A stretch of DNA of 64,000 nt from Streptacidiphilus anmyonensis (GTDB lineage: Bacteria > Actinomycetota > Actinomycetes > Streptomycetales > Streptomycetaceae), in contig NZ_BBPQ01000027.1 in the NCBI RefSeq assembly GCF_000787855.1, forward strand, positions 28,056 to 92,055, in the 5' to 3' direction. A model generated the notes under the pieces. It was not told where the DNA came from and did not search any database. It saw only the letters and a list, made by a program, of their open reading frames with translations. Every line of letters begins with the position of its first letter. Positions within the stretch are counted from its first letter, which is position 1. A program made the translations under genes and the position numbers. Below are positions 36,120 through 45,715 of the stretch, in pieces.

Positions 36120-36324
36120 GAGTTCTCCCCCGTATCGCTTCTGGTCCCACCATCGTGGCAGTCGGCCCCGCGGTCGGGAAACGGAACGGGATGAAGTCAG
36201 GCCGACCGCTCCGCTTACATTCGGAACAGCCGGCCTATCGCGCTCAGCTTGCCGCCCTACCCAGCGGGGTGCGCGGCTTCGACGGTAAGGCGCGGGACTG
36301 ACTGCGAAGCCTTCGGCCGGGGTG

Positions 36325-37309
36325 AGGGAGCGGCGAAGGAACGCCGCGGCATTCGGCGGTGCCCCGGACAACATCACGCTGTTCGACGAGTCGTCCGGAG
36401 CCGCGAGCATCGGTTGCCTGATGGCATCCCCACTGGCCGCAGGACTGTTCCAGCGCGCGATCCTCAGCGGCGGCCACCCCGAGATGGTGCGCCCGCCGGC
36501 CCAGGCACAGGCTCTGGCCGACGGAGTGGCCGCAGCGCTGGGCGTGCCCGCGACCGCCGAAGCCTTCCGGGACAAGACCAGCGAGGAGCTGATCGCCGTT
36601 CAAGGCGCCGGCTACGGAATCGATCTGCGGGACGAGCAGGGCGTCGAGCCGTTCGGCGGCATCCTGCCGTACACACCGGTCACCGGCGACGACGTGCTGC
36701 CCGAACATCCCCTTGCCGCGATCAGGAACGGTGCCGGATCCGAGATCGCCCTGATCGTGGGCACCAACCGGGAAGAGTTCAACCTGACCACCGTACCCAA
36801 CGACGCCATCGACGCCCTCGACAACAACAAGGCCGTCGCGACCTTGTCGGCGATCCGCCCGAACGCAGCCGAGATCCTCGCACTCTACGGAGTGAACCAG
36901 CCCGGGACCACGGCCGGACAAGCCTTGACCCAGGCTCAGACGGACCTGACGTTCCGCTTGCCCGCACGGCGCGTGGGCGCCGCCCACCAGGGCCGCACCC
37001 ACTTCTACGAGTTCGGCTGGCGATCGCCCGTCCTCGGCGGAAGGCTCGGCGCCTGCCACGGCCTCATCCTGCCGTTCATGTTCAACACCTTGTCCCTCGA
37101 TACCGGACCGGACCGTAAGGGGGCTCGAACCCGCCACAAGAGCTTGGCGTGTTCACCGGGCCTGGATCGACTTCGCCACCACAGGGGCTCCGGGCTGGCC
37201 CGAATACGGCCCCGACCGCCAGTTGATGTGGCTGGACACCCCCAGCACCATTCGCCCCGACGACGTGCCGTGGGCCAACGTCGAGCTCTTCGATCCCACC
37301 CGGGCATAG
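36325..37309 (+). pseudogene. Type-B carboxylesterase, 5'-truncated and frameshifted
   Basis: The frame begins inside the family at AAFGGAPDNITLFDESSGAA, where the nucleophile elbow GESAGA reads DESSGA (Ser kept, Gly changed to Asp). SIGCLMASPLAAGLFQRAIL, IVGTNREEFNLTTVPNDAID and THFYEFGWRSPVLGG follow. The last has lost the usual His context. Near 37110-37170 two frame changes are needed to reach WIDFATTGAPGWPEYGPDRQ and the stop at 37309. About 190 N-terminal residues are missing, so the gene is dead. Confidence 0.78.
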
Positions 37310-37588
37310 AGTCCCGTCTGGACGTCGGGCTCAACTACCGCTGCCCGTTCACGAATCGCCAATAGGCAAGTGTCGTCTCGAAGGGCCCCCAAAACCCGGA
37401 ATACGGGGAGGATGCCCAGCCAGATCCGATGGTACGTGGGGCGTCCGGGCAACCCGGTCGGTCAACGCCGTCACGGCCGACGGGCCGAACGCACCACACC
37501 GCAGAGATCAATCTCCCAGAAGACCTCACTCGCGTGAACACGGTGGGTGAACGCCACGCGCCGGCCTCTTCTGGCAGTCCGCCCTGCC

Positions 37589-38152
37589 TCAGAACCCGGG
37601 CATCTGGAAGTCGTTGAAGAACCACAGTGCGCTCGTGTACCAGATGACGACGACTGCGACCACCAGGAGACCGCCTGCGAGCGGCAGAAGCCATCCGACC
37701 CGCAGCCGGGAGCGAACGAATACCACCTTGGCCGCGAACGCGCCGTAGAAGAAGCAGGCGGAGAGGGAATGGACGACCGCTCGCACGGGAGTGAGTTCGA
37801 CACCATAGGTCTGAATGCAGTGGACGGTGATGGGGATCGTGCCGAGGAACACGAGGGCACCGATGAGCCGGTGTGCGCGCGGAACGGCCTTCGGTACCGT
37901 CCTGACGCGCGGGAGCCGCCGGTACATCCACAGCGCCAGCAGGAGCTGGACCATTGCCAGCCCGAGGATGGCCGTGGCCAGTCTGGCCTTGAGCCGCACC
38001 GCATCGGTCAGATGTTGCCCGAAGAGGCCGCTGGCGTAGTCGGGTGTGATGGCGCGGCCGACCAGGAAAGGCGCCAGCGCCACAGCAAGGGCCAGTGCCG
38101 AAGCCGAGCCCACCACGACGCCCGTCCTGCGTCGGTGCGCATCCGCGTCCAC
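37589..38152 (-). CDS. Four-to-five-helix membrane protein (DUF6529-like)
   Basis: The 187-residue protein is read from GTG 38152, with GGAGG eight bases upstream. A TTG at 38170 is the other choice. Hydrophobic helices are ALALAVALAPFLVGRAI, TAILGLAMVQLLLALWMY, AHRLIGALVFLGTIPITVHC, VVHSLSACFFYGAFAAKVVF and LPLAGGLLVVAVVVIWYTSA. Conserved-looking His residues in AHRLIG, ITVHC and VVHSLSA suggest a heme-b-binding bundle as in cytochrome b561-like folds (inference). It neighbours a secreted NHL protein and a lipoprotein. Confidence 0.7.
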   Translation of the reverse strand: MDADAHRRRTGVVVGSASALALAVALAPFLVGRAITPDYASGLFGQHLTDAVRLKARLATAILGLAMVQLLLALWMYRRLPRVRTVPKAVPRAHRLIGALVFLGTIPITVHCIQTYGVELTPVRAVVHSLSACFFYGAFAAKVVFVRSRLRVGWLLPLAGGLLVVAVVVIWYTSALWFFNDFQMPGF

Positions 38153-38325
38153 GGCCCATCCTCCGTCCAAAGAGCTGGTGCGAGGTGCGGACCACTCGAC
38201 CGGGCAACCCCCTTACGGATGTCTGCCCGGGTCAGCGGTCCGCACCGAGTGCCGCGCGCGTCGCGGCGGTAATGGCGGTCCGGTTAGTGGAGCTTGTCGA
38301 GCTGGTTGGTGGCGTCGTCCACGAA

Positions 38326-39414
38326 TTAGACGGCGTTCTGGTTCAGGCTCACGGCCAGGCCGAAGAGGGCGCCCGCGCCGGGCGGGGTGCCGCTGGCGTC
38401 CAGTTGACGCCAGGCGATCTGGTCACCGTGCGGCGTGGTCTCGACGATGTTGCCATCGCCGGCGTTCACGGTGAGCACGTCCTCGCGGGGCGAGATGGCC
38501 AGCCCCAGGGGGCCGTTGAGGTGGCCGCCCTTGCTGATGACCCGTCCGATACCGGCGCTTCGGTCACGGTGGAGGGCGTCGGGGATGGCGGTGATCCGGT
38601 TGGCGGCGGTGTCCGCGACGTAGAGCGTGCCGTGTCGGCCCAGTCCGACGCCGGTGGGCCCCACGACCAGCGCGGCCGGATCGGTCCGTTCCGGGAAGCC
38701 TGATCCGATGACGCGGGTGTCGACCCAGGCCGGCGGATCGTCGCCGCACCGGTTCAGGGTGATCCGCAGGACGGTGCCGCGGTGAACCGTCCTGCCGCCC
38801 GCGGCCACGGTGCCGTTCAGGACGTTGGTGACGAACAGGTCCGTGGTGTCCCCGAAGCTGGCCGCGGTCATGTCCCAGGGCCCGTTGATGCCGTGGCCGG
38901 CCAGCGTCTCACGGACGTGTCCGCGGCTGTCAAGGACCAGCAGGCATCCGGCCTTCGCCGTGGCGGCGGTGCCGTCGGTCGTGGGCAGGCTGCCCACGAC
39001 GACCCAGCCACCCGGCAGGACCGCCAGCGCGGTGGTGAGCCCGATTCCACCGGGACAGCTCCCAGGCGGATGGTTGGCGTCGATGCGGGCGAACTGTCGG
39101 ACCCGGCCGCCAGGGGCGACCTCGACGATCGTGGTGCCGGTGCCCTGGAGGTTCTTGACGTTGTTGAAGTTGCTCACCAGCACGTCGCCACGGTGCAGAC
39201 GGCCCACGGACGATTCGACCACTGCGGTGCCGTAGGGGTTCACGTCCCCGTTGCCCGGAACGGTGGACGCCACCGTGGAGATGCGGTGGAGCCCTCCCAG
39301 GAACGATCCCGCAGCTCCGGCCGGGGACGCTCCAGCCACCGTCAGAGCTCCCACGGCCAGTCCGGCGGCCAGCATCGGCGCCACCAGCGACCTGCAGCGG
39401 ATTCCGAGTGTCAC
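38326..39414 (-). CDS. Secreted NHL-type beta-propeller protein, truncated by a late stop
   Basis: The protein has 362 residues. GTG 39414 is preceded by GGAGG at five bases. ATG 39426 is the alternative. The signal peptide is SLVAPMLAAGLAVGALTVAG ending ASPAGAAG. The mature part has propeller blades such as PYGTAVVESSVGRLHRGDVL, LGRHGTLYVADTAANRITAI and GPLGLAISPREDVLTVNAGD. The frame stops at TAA 38326, but the same frame continues FVDDATNQLDKLH to a second TAA at 38284. A Tyr codon has probably mutated to stop, removing the last strand of about 13 residues. Whether the propeller still closes is uncertain. Confidence 0.8.
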   Translation of the reverse strand: MTLGIRCRSLVAPMLAAGLAVGALTVAGASPAGAAGSFLGGLHRISTVASTVPGNGDVNPYGTAVVESSVGRLHRGDVLVSNFNNVKNLQGTGTTIVEVAPGGRVRQFARIDANHPPGSCPGGIGLTTALAVLPGGWVVVGSLPTTDGTAATAKAGCLLVLDSRGHVRETLAGHGINGPWDMTAASFGDTTDLFVTNVLNGTVAAGGRTVHRGTVLRITLNRCGDDPPAWVDTRVIGSGFPERTDPAALVVGPTGVGLGRHGTLYVADTAANRITAIPDALHRDRSAGIGRVISKGGHLNGPLGLAISPREDVLTVNAGDGNIVETTPHGDQIAWRQLDASGTPPGAGALFGLAVSLNQNAV

Positions 39415-39946
39415 GCCCACCTCCATCAGGGGACCGCCACCCTCACCGTCTCGTCACACACGGTCGCGATCCATCACAGCACGCGCACGGTCGGGCCGGC
39501 ACACGACACGCACACCGGTCCGGCCTCGGCCTCGCCCGCCCCCGACAAAGGACGTTCGCCGGCCGAGCAGCGGCACCCGACAGCAGTGGCTTCGCGGTCG
39601 CGAACGCGTGGCGCCACAGCCGCTACACCACTCCCGGCTGCCTGCGGCCAGCTCCTGACACACCCCCAGCGGGAGAGCACACGCTCAAGCGTCGTGACCA
39701 CCGCCGGGTGGAACCGCGCCGAGGCCGTCGAGCGGCTCCGCTCGGCCGATACCCGACGGGTCCATCCCCGCTTACGGCAGTCGGACGCCACTGCGGACTC
39801 TTGGTCACCCGTACGCGTGAAGGTCGGGCGTGGGGCTGATCGCCCCGGGCAGCGGGGCGGGCATTCGTGCGTAGCGTGGTTCCGCGACTCGCCGTCGGCG
39901 GGTCGGTGGCTGGCGCCACCGCTTCCCCAGGGCCAAGAGGTCTGTC

Positions 39947-40534
39947 ATGAATCGTGCCATCACACTTGCGGTCGGGATGGCCGCCGTCGCGGCCTGTTCT
40001 TCCGGATGCAGCAGTTCCGGTACCACGGCTTCCTCGACCTCGCCCGCCGGCACCAGTGCCTCGACGACCACCGCCGGCTCGGCCATGCCCAGCAGCAGTG
40101 CCACCACCCCGACCGGCGGCGCCGCCACGGTGAAGGCGGCGAGTTCGCCGCTCGGCCAGATCCTGGTCGACGGCTCGGGCAGGACGTTGTACCTGTTCAA
40201 GGCCGATACCGGGACGACCTCGACCTGCAACGGATCCTGTGCACAGGCATGGCCGCCGCAGACCACGACGGGGAAGCCCAGCAGCAGCGGAGTGACCGCA
40301 TCCCAGGTCGGAACGACCACCCGAACCGACCACTCCACCCAGGTGACCTACCACGGCCACCCGCTCTACTACTTCGCCGAGGACACCAAGCCCGGCCAAA
40401 CCAACGGCCAGGGCGTCAACGCCTTCGGCGCCTCCTGGTACGTGGTCAGCCCCAGCGGCACCCCGATCACCAGCGCCGCCTCAGCAACCGCGTCGGCATC
40501 TGCCGGCTCCACGAGCGGCGGGGGCGGGTACTGA
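39947..40534 (+). CDS. Lipoprotein with COG4315-type repeats
   Basis: The protein has 195 residues from ATG 39947. The signal sequence MNRAITLAVGMAAVAACSSG has a lipobox-like VAAC. A Ser/Thr linker follows. Two repeats of the secreted-lipoprotein family are visible: LGQILVDGSGRTLYLFKADT with TSTCNGSCAQAWPP, and TYHGHPLYYFAEDTKPGQTN with GVNAFGASWYVVSP. The CNGSCAQAWPP motif and YLF/YYF pairs are typical. The function is unknown, but such proteins often sit beside redox or heme membrane proteins. The C-terminal Ser/Gly tail is low complexity. Confidence 0.9.
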   Translation: MNRAITLAVGMAAVAACSSGCSSSGTTASSTSPAGTSASTTTAGSAMPSSSATTPTGGAATVKAASSPLGQILVDGSGRTLYLFKADTGTTSTCNGSCAQAWPPQTTTGKPSSSGVTASQVGTTTRTDHSTQVTYHGHPLYYFAEDTKPGQTNGQGVNAFGASWYVVSPSGTPITSAASATASASAGSTSGGGGY

Positions 40535-40640
40535 GACCCCTACCTCACTTCCGTCCCCTCGACGAGCAACGGCGGAGTGTCGCCCGGCGGGGTGCCACTC
40601 CGCCTCGGGCGATCGTCAGATCTGATACTTCGGAGGAGAG

Positions 40641-41285
40641 TTGGCCAGGGCGACGGGCGCTGACTTCGTCCGGACCAGGCGGAGCCTGCACGGACTCGCC
40701 GAGTTGCTGATGGCTGGGCCCCAGTTCCGCCGCAGCGGGACGATCCGGCTTCGGGTGATCCCAGGCGGATTCGCCACCACCAAGGAACCGGACATCAGGG
40801 TGCAGGACCTGCGCCTGATCGCGGGCGGACACACACTCTCCCTGGCAGGCAGCTACGCGGACCTGGCCCGCACCGCCGGGATTACCCCCGGAGCCCCGGT
40901 GGACCTCTACCCCCAAGGAAGCGACATCGCCACCGAGGACATCATCGAGGTCGATCCGCAGTCCGCTGGGCGGATCTCCGACGTCCTCGCACTCGGCCTT
41001 CAGGCGCTGGGCCAGTTCGCCCCGCACGAGACCGCCGTGCTGTGGCCCGAACACTTCGACCTCAGCATTACCTGGGACGAGGTCAACTTAGGCATCTCCC
41101 TCGGCGACGCATTCGCGGACGAGCCCTACGCGTACGTCGGGCCGTGGACCCCGCCGCAGTCGGGCGCGTTCTGGAACGCGCCCTTCGGCGCCGCACGTCC
41201 CCTGAGCGAACTCTCCGACGCCCCCGCACTCGAAGCCTTCTACGCAGAAGGCCGTCGCCTGGCCCACCAAGCCCGTTCGGCCTGA
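40641..41285 (+). CDS. Conserved hypothetical protein, 214 residues
   Basis: TTG 40641 is chosen because GGAGGAG ends four bases upstream. The product reads SLHGLAELLMAGPQFRRSGT, DIRVQDLRLIAGGHTLSLAG, FDLSITWDEVNLGISLGDAF and YAYVGPWTPPQSGAFWNAPF. It is soluble and acidic. I recall this as an actinomycete hypothetical of ligand-binding appearance, but can name no function. Neighbours give no clue. Confidence 0.7.
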   Translation: MARATGADFVRTRRSLHGLAELLMAGPQFRRSGTIRLRVIPGGFATTKEPDIRVQDLRLIAGGHTLSLAGSYADLARTAGITPGAPVDLYPQGSDIATEDIIEVDPQSAGRISDVLALGLQALGQFAPHETAVLWPEHFDLSITWDEVNLGISLGDAFADEPYAYVGPWTPPQSGAFWNAPFGAARPLSELSDAPALEAFYAEGRRLAHQARSA

Positions 41286-41331
41286 TGACACTGCGCCTGC
41301 CGACAACCTCATCCGTGCCAGTTCAGTCGTC

Positions 41332-41430
41332 ATGTTGGTACGCGTGGATGACGCCGACAAGCCGGTCTCTCCGGCGTATGTCGAGGTGGGCAAGCTGCCC
41401 GAGTTCGAGCGGTTCAGGCACCCGACGTAG
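41332..41430 (+). pseudogene. Short fragment, 32 residues
   Basis: ATG 41332 opens MLVRVDDADKPVSPAYVEVG and ends EFERFRHPT. It reads like an internal or terminal piece of a larger protein, and no ribosome site is seen. The family is not recognised. Confidence 0.3.
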
Positions 41431-41636
41431 TGGCGCCGCCGGGTCCGCCCTCAACTACGCCGGATGATCCGGCACTTGTTCGAACGCCCCGGGCAGTATC
41501 AGGCCCGACCGAATCAGCCGTACAGTCTGTGGTGGAATACCTGCTCCTTGGTTGGTGTGAGCGTGCGAATCCGTGTGCGTGGGTGACTGCTCGGCCTGAC
41601 CGATCGACAGGGTCCGCTTCGGCGGCGATTGTTCCA

Positions 41637-41690
41637 GCTGCCCCAGCCCCCGGCGGCGTCCCACAGGAGACGGCCGAGGAGACCTGGATG
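41637..41690 (+). repeat. STAS-locus leader repeat, copy 1
   Basis: This 54-base block runs from GCTGCCCCAGCCCCCGGCGG to the ATG of the decayed STAS gene, including the GAGGAG ribosome site. It is shared with 43674-43726 and 47874-47927. Confidence 0.8.
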
Positions 41691-42095
41691 GGCGCGCGCG
41701 ACATCAATGCCCGATCGACGGCAGACCGCCAACACCCGCGCCGGTGCGGGATCGGGAGCTCGGCCGCACTCGCGGTTGAGCGTCACGACGGACAGGGCAG
41801 GACGACGATCAGGTTGACCGGCGAGCTGGGCCGGGACTCGGGCCGCTCCTGCGCCGGGGGCCGGCCGGTTTGTCTGGCCGGTGGCGTGCACGCCATCCCG
41901 GTGGCTCGTCATGGTCGCCCTCGACGACTGCAGCGGCCTGATCGCACTCCTGCAGGCCCACCGGCGCGAGGCCGTGGTCGGGGCGGCGTTGCGACTGCAC
42001 GACCCCAGGCCCGTCGCGAGCATACGCAGATCGCGGCGCGAGGCGTTGCGGCTTCGAGAGGATCTGCCCCCGTGCCCTTCATCGACCGGCTCTCC
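41688..42095 (+). pseudogene. STAS-domain protein, frameshifted copy
   Basis: From ATG 41688 one frame gives AALAVERHDGQGRTTIRLTG, matching LAVERHDRGSSAEITLIGD of the intact gene at 47925. The next frame gives DDCSGLIALLQAHRREAVVG and ALRLHDPRPVASI, matching CDCSGLSAFLDAYHRAAAIG. At least two indels separate the halves. Confidence 0.75.
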
Positions 42096-42203
42096 CCGAG
42101 TAACCAGCGGAAACACGGGCGGTCGGGCAGCAGCAGCACCGTCCGTCACGGCGGTGGCGACCGGGACGAGCTGGGGCTGTCTGAGGTGAAGTCGGAGACC
42201 GAC

Positions 42204-42395
42204 ATGACAAGGCTGACTGTCTCCCAGGTGATCGCCTGCCTGGTGCGGGCCGTCCGGTGCGGCGACGCGCGGATGGCCCAGGAACTTCTGTCCCGGTTCA
42301 GCACGCTGGCCGAGTTGGAGGACCTGATGGAATTGCGGGCTGCACTGGAGGCGGACCTGCGCAGCGGACCGGACGACCCCTTGTTCAGGGCGTGA
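42204..42395 (+). CDS. Small helical hypothetical protein, 63 residues
   Basis: ATG 42204 has GGAG seven bases upstream. The sequence MTRLTVSQVIACLVRAVRCG then AQELLSRFSTLAELEDLMEL is amphipathic helix throughout. Codon bias is good. The family is not recognised. Its place right after the decayed STAS gene hints at a former two-gene unit. Confidence 0.55.
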   Translation: MTRLTVSQVIACLVRAVRCGDARMAQELLSRFSTLAELEDLMELRAALEADLRSGPDDPLFRA

Positions 42396-42666
42396 GTAGT
42401 TTCGATGCAGGACAAGGGCGAGAAGGCCCCCGGCTGGAGGCCGAGGCAGACGGGGCGCGGCCGGGCGGTTCCCGTATTCACCGCGATTCGTTCGTCGAAG
42501 GAGGAGCCCGGCTATGTCCCAGCGGCATCGCCACGAGTACGCCACAGCGCTTTGTCGGCTGCGGCTGAACCGTGACCCACTTTGGTCGGTCGGGATCTGC
42601 CCCTTTCGCGTCGTCAGCGCTCGTGTTCAGTTGGCGGATTCGCATGATCGTGCAACGTTGCTGGTC

Positions 42667-43060
42667 TCATGCTGTCAGAGCGGCGGCGAAGGCGTGGGCA
42701 GGACTTCGCCATCCCAGGTTCTTCCGGGGCCGGTCGTTGAGCCGTTCCTCGATTGCGCGTATTTCGTCGGCGGTGCGGACGGACAGGGCGGTGCCCTTGG
42801 GGAGGTATCGCCGCAGCGGGCCGTTGATGTTCTCGTTCATGCCGCGCTGCCAGGGGCTAGCTGGGCAGGCGAAGAAGACACCATCCTGGAAGAGCGGCGC
42901 CAGTTCGTCGCGGCGGGCCGTGTCGATGCCCTGGTCCTACGTCAGCGTCATCCTCGCGGTGTCGGGAGGGCGGCCGTCGCGGCCGTGATGGCGTCGCGAA
43001 CGTTCGCGGAGTCGTGCCCGTCGGGCAGCGGGATGAGTCGCAGCAGAGCGGGTGCGGCGG
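42667..43060 (-). pseudogene. IS30-family transposase, C-terminal fragment
   Basis: The minus strand reads FQDGVFFACPASPWQRGMNE, NINGPLRRYLPKGTALSVRT, DEIRAIEERLNDRPRKNLGW and AFAAALTA before the stop, the signature end of IS30 transposases (Asn-Glu-Asn with catalytic Glu). The upstream part is scrambled over several frames, and the N-terminus is missing. Confidence 0.85.
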
Positions 43061-43180
43061 TCGACGCGTGGCGGCCAATCCGACAGGTCGCCCTCTCCTG
43101 GTGCCGAGTCCAGCGCTGGGCTTGGGCCCGAGTCAACGCACGGAGAGGCGGCCGGGACGACCCCGGCCTACGGTGGACGT

Positions 43181-43566
43181 GTGGACGGCGAGATCACTGC
43201 GCAGGACCTCAAGAACGTGCTGCGGGCGCTGGCCGAGCTGTTCGAGGAACTGCGGCGCTTCCCCACCGACCGGGACATCGTGCAGCGCACCGGCATGCCG
43301 GTGGACGACGTGGGCGAAAACTGAGGACCCTGGCCGAGAACGAGATGATCACCGAGCGGAGCGAGGGCGGCCACCGCGTGGTGACCCGGGTGACCCGAGT
43401 CGGCGTGGCGTTCGCGAGTGAGACCGAACGGCATGCAGCCGGCCGCCAGGGGCGGCGTGGCGGACGAGATCTTCGGGCCCATCCGGCCCAGGGCGCGGAC
43501 TTCGGCTCCCCGTCGACCTGGCTAGAGCCGCTCCGTGCGCTACCAGGCTGCTGCGGCACGGCGTAG
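43181..43566 (+). pseudogene. Small HTH-like protein, frameshifted
   Basis: GTG 43181 gives AQDLKNVLRALAELFEELRR and FPTDRDIVQRTGMPVDDVGE. Without the TGA at 43322, a shifted frame continues LRTLAENEMITERSEGGHRV and VTRVTRVGVA. The joined piece looks like a winged-helix or HTH regulator. Confidence 0.45.
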
Positions 43567-43673
43567 AGTCGATGGCGGAAATGCGTTGTCGGCGGGTTCG
43601 AACGCCCGAAGCCCTCTGCTCCGGCGTCTCGGACAGACCGATTGAGCCGGCCGCCTCAACGGCGAGCGCTCCA

Positions 43674-43726
43674 GCTGCCCCAGCCCCCGGCGGTGTCCCA
43701 GACAAGGCAGCCGGAGAGTCCGGGTG
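43674..43726 (+). repeat. STAS-locus leader repeat, copy 2, with the relic of a third STAS start
   Basis: This is the same block as at 41637 and 47874 with one base deleted. It ends at GTG 43724, after which VSANSVAAR parallels MSAESVATR of the intact STAS gene before similarity is lost. Confidence 0.75.
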
Positions 43727-43984
43727 TCCGCGAACAGCGTTGCCGCCCGATCAGGGATGCATGCGGGCCGCCCACGCACCAGACGGGCGTTGTCGGCGAA
43801 GGGCGGGCGTGGTCGGGTGGTGTCGAGCTCTGCGGGGACCCGCAGATCGCGCAGGCGACGACACTGCCCGAGCACACCCGATTGCGGCTGATCCCAGCAA
43901 TCTCGGCCGGGCTGGTTCGATTTCCTGCCGACGTGTTGTCCGTGCCTGAGTCGCAGAACAAGCGGAACGCGGGAGGCGCACACG

Positions 43985-44311
43985 ATGCTTTCCCAGCACG
44001 AGCGACGCGCACTGTCCGACATCGAGGAGCACCTAAGCGCGAGCGAACCCGACCTGGTGCATCTGCTGGAATGCTTCCATGCCTGGGCTCCGCCGCGACA
44101 CCGCCGCCGCGGTGTCCGCCGCGTGGTCGGGCCGGCTGGGCTGGCGCTCGCCGCCGTCCTGCTCGCCGTCGCGTTCACTGTGCGCAGCACAGACGCGCTT
44201 CTGCTGGCGCTCACGGTCCTGCTGGCGGACGCGGCCTGGTGGATGCTGCTCATCGCGATGGCAGTGGCCAGACAGCGAAGCCTGAACGGCCGGGCGTCTC
44301 GGGGTCGGTGA
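43985..44311 (+). CDS. DUF3040-family membrane protein
   Basis: The 108-residue protein is read from ATG 43985. MLSQHERRALSDIEEHLSAS is the DUF3040 signature start. Two helices follow: LALAAVLLAVAFTVRS and ALLLALTVLLADAAWWMLLI. Small membrane proteins of this family are common in actinomycetes, and their role is unknown. It heads the stress island and precedes the universal stress protein by 33 bases, so the two are likely co-transcribed. Confidence 0.85.
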   Translation: MLSQHERRALSDIEEHLSASEPDLVHLLECFHAWAPPRHRRRGVRRVVGPAGLALAAVLLAVAFTVRSTDALLLALTVLLADAAWWMLLIAMAVARQRSLNGRASRGR

Positions 44312-44344
44312 GATCGGGTCACGAAGCGAGGGCGGTGATCGACC

Positions 44345-44911
44345 GTGCGGGAGCGGGACATCGGGCGTGTCGTCGTCGGTGTGGACGACTCGCTCGCCGG
44401 GCTGCGGGCACTGCGCGAGGCGGTGGAGATGGCACGTCTCCGCGGCATGGAGGTTCGAGCGGTCCGCACGTACCGTCCCCCACCCGAACCTGGAGGCGGA
44501 GGGTGGAACACCGGGATGGACCCTCAGTCCTTCGCCGCGGAGGATCCCCGGTCGGCGCTCAGGAGAAACGCACTGGTAGCTGCTCGGCATGCCTTCGAGC
44601 AGGCGATGGGCGGTGTGCCACGTGACGTGGTGGTGTCCATCGAGACCGAGAGCATTCCGCTCCACCAGGCGCTGGCGGCGGTCGCGTGCCGGGACCGGGA
44701 CGTGCTCGTCGTCGCCGCAGCGCAGCGACGTCACGCGTGGTGGCCGCCCAGACGGTCAGTCGCCCGGCGCTGTACCACCCGGGCAGTGTGCCCGGTCCTG
44801 ATCGTCCCGGCACCCCGGGGAGCACGCGAACTCGGCAGCCACTGGCACCCCTGGCACCGGCGGCAACGTCGGCGGGAGCTGGACGCCCTCCTCGATAAAC
44901 TCACCGCATAG
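44345..44911 (+). CDS. Universal stress protein family (UspA-like), single domain
   Basis: The 188-residue protein is read from GTG 44345. IGRVVVGVDDSLAGLRALRE is the Usp first strand and helix. RDRDVLVVAAAQRRHAWWPP and VARRCTTRAVCPVLIVPAP are the end of the fold. The ATP-binding G-2x-G-9x-G(S/T) loop is degenerate: Gly residues are replaced in AAAQRRHAWW. This may therefore be the non-ATP-binding type. A basic tail (WHRRQRRRELDALLDKLTA) is extra. It probably responds to starvation or hypoxia, as Usp genes do in dormancy regulons (inference). Confidence 0.85.
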   Translation: MRERDIGRVVVGVDDSLAGLRALREAVEMARLRGMEVRAVRTYRPPPEPGGGGWNTGMDPQSFAAEDPRSALRRNALVAARHAFEQAMGGVPRDVVVSIETESIPLHQALAAVACRDRDVLVVAAAQRRHAWWPPRRSVARRCTTRAVCPVLIVPAPRGARELGSHWHPWHRRQRRRELDALLDKLTA

Positions 44912-45084
44912 CGCCCGGTCAGGGGCGTACCTGCCTCGCCCGTTCGGGCGCCGGCGAACGCGAGGACCGAACGTCCGTGCCGTGCGGCTCAGGAAGGGCC
45001 GCGCCACGACAACAACGCCGCCCGTCTGTGATCAGCAGAGGCACAGCCGTCATCGGCCCACGTTCACACCGCGCGGCCCCCGCG

Positions 45085-45360
45085 TCACGCCCCGCGCCCC
45101 CGCTGGACCGTTTTCACCGCTGCCCGGTGCAGGCTCCGCGCGGTCTCCTCGTCGCCCGCCGGAAGCGGACTGCCCTGGAGCGTGTACCAATCCTCAGCCC
45201 CCACGTACCGCACCGTGATGCCGGCCTGCCCGCTGCTCCAGGTGGTGTGCACTGTCAACTCGCCCTGGAGGACGTCCCCCTCCTCCGTCTGCACGCCACC
45301 GTGCCCGGAGAAGATGCCCTCGGTGGTCCAGGCCGCCCATGGGTTCGTGCGAGTGTTCAC
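45085..45360 (-). CDS. Small conserved hypothetical protein, 91 residues
   Basis: GTG 45360 is strongly supported by AAGGAG six bases upstream. The longer frame upstream is a shadow. The product reads NTRTNPWAAWTTEGIFSGHG, VLQGELTVHTTWSSGQAGIT, VRYVGAEDWYTLQGSPLPAG. It is a soluble beta-rich domain with several Trp residues and no family I can name. It faces away from the DUF5994 gene, so the 250 bases between them hold divergent promoters. Confidence 0.65.
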   Translation of the reverse strand: MNTRTNPWAAWTTEGIFSGHGGVQTEEGDVLQGELTVHTTWSSGQAGITVRYVGAEDWYTLQGSPLPAGDEETARSLHRAAVKTVQRGRGA

Positions 45361-45615
45361 AGCGGGCTCCTTCACCCTCGGCCCTGACCGGGTTTGCGGC
45401 ACGATGCGTGTGGCGATGCGCTGGAACCCCGTGCCGACGGTTCCGGCCGTCCCGGGGTAGCCCCGGCTGTCCAGGAACATCTTCCGGCACCCGCGTCCGG
45501 CTGTCCTGACGGGCGCGGCGACGGCCACCGGCGGCCCGACCTGGTGGCCTGATGGATCGGGCCGGATCGGACGCCCCGCATCGGTTCGCAATGCCGTCAG
45601 GCGGGGTATCACAAA

Positions 45616-45708
45616 GGTACCGAGGGTTTTCCGCACACCGGCTGCAGTGCCCCTGTCGTTCTCGGCGAACGCCGACGCCGGGCCTGCGCGCGGGTCCGGG
45701 GACAGGAC
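45616..45708 (+). repeat. DUF5994-locus leader repeat, copy A
   Basis: This 93-base block begins GGTACCGAGGGTTTTCCG, includes CCCCTGTCGTTCTCGGCGAA and ends GGGGACAGGAC, seven bases before the DUF5994 ATG. It recurs at 58937-59029 (plus) and 60009-60101 (minus) with the same length. Confidence 0.85.
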
Positions 45709-45715
45709 GCGCATC

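Noticed and set aside
38782..40710. 642-residue plus-strand frame
   Set aside because: It is antisense to the NHL gene and out of frame with the lipoprotein, with no start signal.
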